From Erigeron canadensis (taxonomy: Eukaryota > Streptophyta > Magnoliopsida > Asterales > Asteraceae), in the NCBI RefSeq assembly GCF_010389155.1, contig NC_057762.1, positions 8,791,513 through 8,855,512 on the forward strand: DNA of 64,000 nucleotides. Reading direction: 5' to 3'. The position numbers and the translations under genes were made by a program. Positions 56,401 through 64,000 of this stretch are shown piece after piece (the stretch's first letter is position 1; each line of letters opens with the position of its first letter). Under the pieces are notes generated by a model. It made no database searches. It was not told the origin of the DNA and saw only the letters and a list, made by a program, of their open reading frames with translations.

Positions 56401-56699
56401 CTTCAATGTCGCAGTTTGAATCATTAACATTTAACTTTGCTGTTCTAAAACAAAAAAAAAGAAGTTACCACCATTAAAAAAAAAAAGGTTCGAGGGTCGA
56501 TATAAAAACTTGTCCAAAGCTGAGGGTTGCCTATGTCTGTTTGTTGTAAAGTTGCCTTGCTCCCAAAGTCGACCCTGAAATTTTCTTATTATTAAACACA
56601 CCTCTCCGTTTTTCTTCCCGGATCAAAAAAACTCTGAAATCAATTACTCCAAATCCAAAAATTTTTTAAAAAAAAAAATACTAAAAATAACAAAAATCA
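53491..56699. other. Intergenic sequence between the RLP and proteasome genes
   Basis: About 3.2 kb with no recognisable gene. Contains the Helitron-like copy at 54675-55005 and, at about 55060-55470, low-complexity 'ggttggtgggttaacgggttgg' sequence that may be a MITE ('ttagggtgacaat' at the left, 'attaacagcctttaag' at the right). The proteasome leader lies just before 56700. Confidence 0.5.
54675..55005 (-). mobile_element. Non-autonomous Helitron-like repeat, copy 3 (minus)
   Basis: Complementary to the 3' halves of the copies at 3204 and 13097: read on the minus strand it has 'aatgtcattcgatgtact', 'cgacgaattttta', 'aggcatttggttatcacac', and ends CTGG before T, which fits CTRR. The right (5') edge is only approximate. 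Confidence 0.45.
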
Positions 56700-59600
56700 A
56701 TGGCGAGATACGACAGAGCTATAACAGTATTCTCACCGGACGGCCATCTTTTTCAAGTCGAATACGCCTTGGAAGCCGTCCGGAAAGGTAACGCCGCCGT
56801 AGGTGTCCGCGGCACCGACACCATCGTCCTTGGCGTTGAAAAGAAATCCACCGTTAAACTTCAAGACTCTAGGTTTATTTACTTACTTACACTCTCTTTT
56901 ATATATTATTTAATTAATTGTTTATTATTAGGTTAATTAATTATTTTTATCATTTGTGAAAACCCTAATTGTGATCCAAAATGTAACTGCTGTTTGAGTC
57001 TAAATAGTAGTTTTTTTTTAATTTATTTTAGTAAGAATTATTTAATCTATAAAAAGCATGTAAATTTGTGTAAATTAATTATAGTGGCCAAAATGAACCT
57101 TAAATTTGGGTACTTTTACAATCACATAGTTATATTCGTTCTCCGTTAGATTTAACGAGAGTGATAAGTTATAGAACATCAAATAATTTACTCAACTACT
57201 TATGCTTATAAGCTAAAGTAGGTGATCGACTGAACCTTAATATGGAATTTTTTTTTTTTCCGGCTGATTGGATTTTTGAAATTTCAAAGAAGCTAATAAG
57301 CCGGAAGAAACGAGATTATTGATAAGCTCAGAGAATAAGCTAATCCAGACACACCTAAAATAAGCAGATGAGCTTATTTTCATTTAGATAGTTTGACGTA
57401 TTAAAGTACTTAACGGGTTTTATCAAAAATTAATAACCTTTTCAAATAAGTTGTCTCGGTTATCTCCAAGAGTGTTTATTGCATACGAGTTTCCTGCTCA
57501 TGTTCTCGCATGTTTTTGGACAATAGAGTAAATTGATATCACCCGATCAAGGTTTTGTTTTTAGCATGTTGCGAAACAGTGTCACCATTGATTTTGCAGA
57601 GTGTAGTTTTTTAGGATTATTGTTCTAGCAGTTCATCCTTTTGTGACTCATTTTCTGTTTTGTTTGCAGATCGGTAAGGAAAATTGTGAACCTGGATGAT
57701 CACATTGCATTGGCTTGTGCTGGACTCAAGGCAGATGCTCGTGTTCTTATTAATAAGGCACGGATTGAGTGTCAGAGCCATAAGCTTACAGTTGAGGATC
57801 CTGTAACTGTAGAGTATATCACTCGTTACATTGCGGGGCTTCAACAGAAATACACACAAAGTGGTGGTGTCAGGCCATTTGGGCTTTCAACCTTGATTGT
57901 AGGTTTTGATCCCTATACTGGGGTTCCTGCATTATATCAGACAGATCCTTCAGGAACTTTTTCTGCGTGGAAAGCTAATGCCACTGGCCGGAACTCCAAT
58001 TCCATGAGGGAGTTTCTAGAAAAGAATTACAAAGAGACCTCTGGCCAAGAAACTGTTAAACTTGCCATACGTGCTCTACTTGAGGTAAGTATTGATCAAC
58101 TGTCTATCTCATATCTTTGGTAATGTTCGTATCTTCTTTACTGGGTGCATGACCTCATGTTAGAGGCCACCATGACTTGAGTCTATAAATTCAGTAGATT
58201 GTTCATCCACAACTATTTAAATCTGGGTTATTATCATGAGGATTTCTCTTACAGCGTTAGTGCTAATGTTAATCTCATATGTCACCCAGAATCATATCAC
58301 TGATGAGAATCTAAATCAATTGTGTTTAGTGTTTCAATATTGAGCAGTAAGCATATTACATTTTTGTAAGGTAATGTATAATTGGCCACGTGATCAGATC
58401 ATATGTTAATAGTCACATACTTCGACCCATGAGCTCATGTATGAACTCTTATATTCAATGGAGGGAGAAAATGTGATCACAATTTGGCATTTTTTTTAAT
58501 TTAGATGAAAATATTCATTGAGTTATTTTAGAAACTCTGATGATATTTTCCTTTCTCTCGAGTATTTGGTGGTGCACTATGACATTTCTAATTAATCAGA
58601 TAAGTTGATTTTCTCGGCATGCCTACTTTACAAGGTGGTGTATAATCATTTGCATTCTCACTTTATCATATCAGACATTGTGAGAATATTAAAGACGTCA
58701 TCATAGGATATTAGGAAAAGAAGGGTGTTTCAGCTTTCAAGAATTCATTTTTTTGAACTAGGTGCTGAGGCTTCTGCTCTTTCTAATTAATTTTTAGTAG
58801 TTAGTACCGCATCCTTGTTCTTAAAGTGACTTCCATCCTAACCAGGCAAAGAGCTCCATATTTTGAATTTGGATGTTTGTAGTAGATCTTGCGGAGTTGG
58901 TTATAGTTGTATATTTGAGAGTACCTTAGAGAAGCTAATAGTGAAAAGAGTGAGCTTGTATTATAGGAAACCTGGAACTTATTTGCATCAAAGCCTAAGG
59001 TAAGGAAACAATATCCCAATCAATATCAAACATTTTGCAAACAAAAAATGAATACGGATAGAAACAGGCGCATCCCAGTATTACAAGTAAGATATTTACT
59101 TATTCGGAAGAGCCAAAGACCTACAAAAAAGTGGAATTGTGTAATTTTAATTCATTTAATAAAGAGATCTAGCAGAGTATAATACATATTCACAAGGAAC
59201 AACAGAGCAGTGGCAGAGTTTTTATATTAGATTACTTGTTGCTTATTCTATGACCAAGCGTACTAATCGATTTCTAGCAGGATCTGCTATGAACTATGTA
59301 GAGATGGGAACAAAAGATGTAAAGATAAATAGAATATAATATGTCAAATTGTTGTTTGATCTATAGTTACAAATCAACTTTACCTTCTAACATACATGTT
59401 ACCTAGTGAGTATAGCTTAACATTGAGCCTGATATAAAGCTTACAGTTTAATGTAGATGGAGTTGGGTGGTTGGTTTATAGTTCCTAATTGATTTGCGCT
59501 GCACGCTGCACCAGCCTGCTTCATTTTCATTCAAGTTATCCCTTAGGTGCTTGAGTTGTTAATCATATATACATACTCATACATTGTTGGAGAGTCGGAA

Positions 59601-60265
59601 ATTTTTACTTTTATTATATCTATGAAATGGGTTTTTAGTTAATAAGGCCCTTTCATTATTAAGGAAATACGGTGGCTAGTTTTCAGAAGCATGAGACCCG
59701 CTCAACATGTGATTGTCCAAATGCTTGATGTTGGTTGCTGTGTATTACGAGTATTGCTTGTTGACACCATTCTTTCTCTCTTGTTTTTATTAGAAATTGG
59801 TTAATCCATAGGGAGAGAGTGTTACTTAGACGTCATCTTGAAATTCTAAACCCGAAGAAGATGTTGATTATATTGTTTCATAGTTTTGATGCTTATTATA
59901 TTGATACCAATTGAAAGCCATGTGAGAAATTTTAAATTTTTGTTGGAAGTTTCATTCAATCATGTGAGTATTTACTGTAATTGATTTTGTAAGCGTTATA
60001 TTACTCCCTGCTCAATCGCACTTCATGCATTTAGGTTTACATAATGTTCCTTTTATTTTAATTAACTTTGCAAGTTTTGAATTAATTTTAATATCAATAA
60101 ACGTAGGTTGTTGAGAGTGGAGGAAAGAACATAGAAGTTGCAGTGATGACAAAGGAGGGACTAAGGCAACTGGATGAAGCTGAAATCGATGCCATTGTTG
60201 CAGAAATCGAAGCAGAAAAGGAAGCTGCTGAGGCTGCTAAAAAAGGTCCTGCTAAGGAAACATGA
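56700..60265 (+). CDS. PAD1: 20S proteasome alpha subunit, alpha-7/PAD1 type
   Basis: Three exons: 56700-56872, 57670-58084, 60107-60265, giving 248 residues, the usual length. Begins [26 protein letters not shown], the proteasome alpha signature, then [50 protein letters not shown] and [12 protein letters not shown], with the acidic-basic tail [18 protein letters not shown]. Splice joins are AG|A and GAG|GTT with frame kept. The symbol follows the Arabidopsis PAD1 (alpha type-7) naming and rests on remembered similarity. The protein forms part of the outer ring of the 20S core, which gates substrate entry; alpha subunits are not proteolytic. The second intron (about 2 kb) is AT-rich and shows no inserted element that I could define. 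Confidence 0.96.
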
Positions 60266-62220
60266 TTGTCCTAAAGTTCATCCCCAATTGCTTACTTGGT
60301 CTTCTTTGTTCCTTAGAACTCTTGAGTTTGATCTTTTGGATACATGTATGTCTGTTGAAGTCTCTTGGCGTGTTCTTTCCCCAGTTGTATGGTAGTTGTA
60401 CGGAATCTGTTCCATTTGAAGTTTAAGGATCTTTAATTAATGCTTCTGATTGCATGCATCGACCTATTGATTAGTGCATTATATTCTGTGGTTTGAAGAT
60501 GATGAATTTTGATTACAACTTCCCATGTTCAGTTTTATGATGTTTGAGTCAAGCCAGCCAACGGTTGGCTTGCCTTGAGGCAAGAGGATCAATTGTTGAG
60601 CTGCCTCTTATAGTCTTAATACTTTGTGCTACGTGTTAAAAATGAGTCCTGACTTCATTGTGTTTGCATGATTTCGACTCGGCTTCTGAAGACCAAATGT
60701 TTGGGTTCTGGTGACAAAAATTGTTTTTGCCCAAAGAATACTAAAGTTGAGCCATCTTAAAAGACTGGTCAAACGATGTGTATCAGTGTATGAACCCAAG
60801 CTATAGCTTCTCGTATTATGTTTCATTGGGATATTTGTATGCAAACCATCAAACCGTATATTTAGTATGGAAATAGATCGTTATCCCTCCTCTTAAGGCT
60901 TAGGCAAAATAATTAGAATTTAGTATGGAAATAGATGGTTGGTTAGTTTGTGACTCTGAATTTTGTTACCCATCATCTTTTTATGGTTGAAACATTTATT
61001 ATAAAGATAAGATGCATGAAATTTAGGATGACGATGCCAATAGAGTTGGTGGCTTATTGATTAGCTTTTTGACTTTGAAGTATTCCATCAGGTTCGAATC
61101 TTACTTAATATGTTTATAGAAAGAAAAAGAAAATTTAAGTTAACCATAGTAAAACCTTTTTAAAATTTTTTTAAGATGATGATAACCTAACGTTAAAATA
61201 CTTTCAAAATGCTCACATTTGGGTCTTATTAAATATTGCCTTACATGCTGTTAAAACACATAAAATAGTTGTACCTTTAATATAAAATGCAACACACTCT
61301 TTTGATATAAAAGGTATATTTTTTTATGTACGTCAATTCTTAGGGTTGTATTTAGCAATTTCTTTTTTATCATATACGAAGCTGCATCTAAAGCATTAAA
61401 ATAATTAAATCAAATACGAACGTAAGTTTATTCTTAATACTATGTTTAACTTTAACCAAGAGTGCCAAAATTTTTGTCGGTCAAACATATCTTGTCTTTT
61501 TTACGAACAAACTTTGTTCACAAATGAACAAACAAAACGGATTAATGAAGAGAGTCTGTTTGTGTTCGTTTATGTTTGTTCATTAAGTTGCTAAATGAAC
61601 ACAAATGCAATCAAACAACCATATACATCAAATTTGGTAAACAAGCTTATACAAGTTCATGATAGAAAGTCATCATGCATAAATCCTAACTTTAAACAAA
61701 CTTTTTAAGGCTATATATAGTCATAGATCACTTTTGAAAACCGATGAATAAACCCAAAAAACGCAAATTATCGAACTTTTTATAAACATAAAACGAACAA
61801 GCAAGATTTTTATTTTCCATCGTCATTGAGCTAGGTGGAAGGAAATAAATTGTTGGTATTCGTTCGTTTTACTAATTCAAAAATAACAGTACCCAAATTG
61901 AATGATTTTATTTACATCTAAAAATAAGCTTTTTTTAAAAAAAGACAAAAAATAATAATAATAAAAATAATGAAAAAGAAGGACAAAAAAATTTGGCCCA
62001 TGCAGACTGAGCTAATGGGCCATTTTGCTTCCGTTTTTTAAAATTATATTTATATTTATTATACGCTTTCTACTCTAACCCGTTTGTATCTGTATGGCCT
62101 TTTACTACAATTCACAATACATGAAACCGAATTAGGGATTGAAATAGATTTTGTAACAACCACCAGAGAATTAGAGATCCAAGAATTTATTCATATTTTT
62201 ATTTATTTCTGTTATCAATA
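60266..62220. other. Intergenic sequence after the proteasome gene
   Basis: Likely 3' untranslated sequence first. At about 61045-61100 'ggtggcttattgattagc' and AGGTTCGAATCTT resemble pol III boxes A and B about 35 bp apart, a SINE-like piece related to the one at 18668. At 61490-61640 'gttcacaaatgaacaaac' and 'gtttgttcattaag' give small inverted repeats. From about 62100 lies the leader of the next gene. Confidence 0.45.
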
Positions 62221-63362
62221 ATGAATGAAGATTATGAGGTATGTCTCTAATTAATTAAACCCTAATTTTATTTATATCAAATTCATCTTAATTTCATTAG
62301 TATCTGCTACCTGTAAAACCCTAAATTCTTTATGCATCTGTATTTATCATTATCAATACAATTATTATTAATTAGTTAAATTTTGATATTTTAGCTACCT
62401 TTACTTAATAAAAGTTTATATTTGTATGGGACAGTAGAGTTGAAGTAGAATAGAATGCCGTTAAATTTTTTTTTAAAAAAAGCTTATCTTTGAGTGTGAG
62501 GTAATTAGCCCTGTTAGAAAATCCCATATCTGCAAAAGAGCGATACAGATACGATTTAGATATGCTCATGAAACAGCGTTGTTTTCTCGTGTGTTTTACA
62601 TCTTTAGTGGCTATATATTATTGTTCCCGTATAGCCGTTTTAAGAAGTTATTAAGTTGTGTTGCTGGGTTACAAGGTGTTGTAAAACTTCATTTGTAATT
62701 ATTTATCTTATTTCTTGTCCTTGTCGTTTTATGGAAACTTAAACCTTGACTGCAGATTAATCAAAAGAAGCAAAGCGCTGCAGATGTTACGTTTCAGTAT
62801 TCCAATTTTGTAATGGCGTGTATTGGGTTTCAAGCCCGGCCTTGTGACATGAGATTGCATTTGATGAAGGTACTTACGTTTGTGGTTTTTGCCATACAAG
62901 ATACACTTTTAAGGCTTGCTATACATTTTTGGTTATATAAAACATGCACTTTGGATTATATTTGATTGTTTGCTAGAAAATTGTGTGCTTGTATAGTTGT
63001 ATGTATGTTCCCCTTTCTAGGTATATTAAAATATGACTCGTTTTAATTTCATCAAATTGAGGAAATATGTGAGTAATACTCTAAACTTATCCAAATCTGT
63101 TGGCCAATCAAAATGGGTGCATCCATATTCAAATCCTAAGGTCTTTAGACACTAGTAGTCTTTTTTGATTTAGGGCCATCAGTAGGTTATTCGGTAATTA
63201 GAAGTTTTGACGGACTAAACATTGTTGCAGGAGATATCGGGGATGCCAACTTCTCTAAAGAGGGAGACATCCCAATTAACTGCATCTCCAGATGCAATGG
63301 GGGAGACATCAAGCTCGGGCACTGCACGACTTGACAAAACTGACAGTTTTCGTGCCTTGTAG
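62221..63362 (+). CDS. Small conserved-looking protein of unknown function (87 aa)
   Basis: Three exons: 62221-62238, 62756-62869 and 63231-63362, all with GT/AG ends and phase-0 joins, giving 87 residues. It opens MNEDYEINQKKQSAADVTF, has a middle QYSNFVMACIGFQARPCDMR and a Ser/Thr-rich tail SPDAMGETSSSGTARLDKTD ending SFRAL. No signal peptide, membrane helix or known motif is seen apart from two Cys. I do not recognise a named family. Support for a real gene comes from the consistent splice sites, in-phase joins and a clear ATG at the end of an A/T-rich leader. It was reconstructed from exons too short to stand out alone. Confidence 0.7.
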
Positions 63363-64000
63363 TTGCAATCATTACTTCATGTATCAATTTTTACAGGTTG
63401 CTCTTTGTGGGTTTGAATTAAAGACTATTTATATATCTGTATAGTGAATTTTTGTTTTCTTTGTTGAGAGTTGTTATCTACTGATGGGTTCTCTTTGCCT
63501 GTATATTTTTAATATTAATATGCACTATAAGGTTGTATTATATGTTGGCCAGACTTGCTTCAGTTTGTAGTTTGTTATACTTCGATGGTTGGTGGATTGT
63601 AAACCTCTGAAAGTAGAGTTCAGTTTAATGGGTATGTCCGTCTCTGATGATATATGCCCATGTAATTATAATATGCTGTTGCTATAAAAATGACTGTAAG
63701 ACTTCTGTTTATTGTTATTTCTAAGTTTGCTGTCATATAAAATTGCTATGTTTTGATAAACTTCACATGTTTACATGGAATCTGTCTGCTGATAGGTATT
63801 GAAATAACTGCCACTCTTTCAAAACAAATGTCCAAATAGATGTAAACAGCCACCCGATTAGGTAGTCCAGCCAGTTTGAACAGTATGTAGACTGGACGGT
63901 GTACCCAGTTGGCTATAATATATGAAATTTGTAAGTGCAAATATCTCTTTACTGGAGTGTTGAACTGATATTTGAGAAGCGAGGTAAGGCATGAAACACA
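63363..64000. other. 3' flank of the small gene
   Basis: T-rich sequence likely containing its 3' untranslated region. No gene recognised up to the window end. Confidence 0.5.

Noticed and set aside
61045..61100. tRNA gene
   Set aside because: Box spacing is plausible, but no acceptor stem could be formed by eye and the surrounding text matches the SINE-like piece at 18668.
1..64000. CRISPR arrays, bacterial operons or ribosomal RNA genes
   Set aside because: No regularly spaced repeats, operon-like spacing or rRNA-like conserved segments were seen, and the split genes are eukaryotic.

Overview
The window looks like nuclear DNA of a flowering plant, most likely a eudicot: genes are sparse and split by AT-rich GT-AG introns, and the space between them is filled with Copia elements, a LINE, Helitron-like elements, MITEs and SINE-like pieces. 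Recognisable host genes are a 20S proteasome alpha subunit, a senescence/dehydration-associated (ERD7-like) protein, a thaumatin-like protein, an uL18-family ribosomal protein, an NSUN-type RNA m5C methyltransferase and an LRR receptor-like protein. The species cannot be fixed from the sequence.

Layout. 0.5-21.4 kb holds five same-strand paralogues of cold-shock-domain (CSD) plus CCHC zinc-knuckle proteins (called A to E here), separated by transposons. A and B have the usual plant plan (one CSD, then four knuckles). D and E have a two-ended plan (CSD, two knuckles, second CSD). C keeps only two knuckles and the distal CSD. A nested pair of decayed Copia elements lies between B and C, and a Helitron sits just upstream of E. 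23.6-24.8 kb is a thaumatin-like gene with a hydrophobic C-terminal tail. 25-31 kb is MITE-rich and otherwise non-coding. 31.3-32.1 kb (minus) is an uL18 gene. 33.5-39.7 kb (minus) is a nine-exon methyltransferase gene whose second intron holds a complete 3.4-kb LTR element without visible pol. 41-43.4 kb has a 5'-truncated LINE, a Tourist-like MITE and a small Helitron. 44.0-48.0 kb is the ERD7-like gene. 48.7-53.5 kb (minus) has a receptor-like-protein remnant and an intact 1115-residue receptor-like protein. 56.7-60.3 kb is the proteasome subunit gene, and 62.2-63.4 kb is a small three-exon gene of unknown function.

The most unusual part is the CSD/CCHC array. Four of the five genes share a near-perfect palindrome 75-90 bp upstream of the TATA box, all five share the TATA-proximal segment, and the coding regions record fusion, internal deletion, start-codon loss, a late frameshift and an (AAT)20 expansion. 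Plant CSD/CCHC proteins are known RNA chaperones linked to cold responses and development, so this may be a locally diversifying family of RNA-binding proteins. That functional reading is inference; the architectures and shared upstream sequences are read directly.

All exon boundaries were set by hand from GT/AG signals, reading-frame continuity and remembered family features. No alignment or database search was run.
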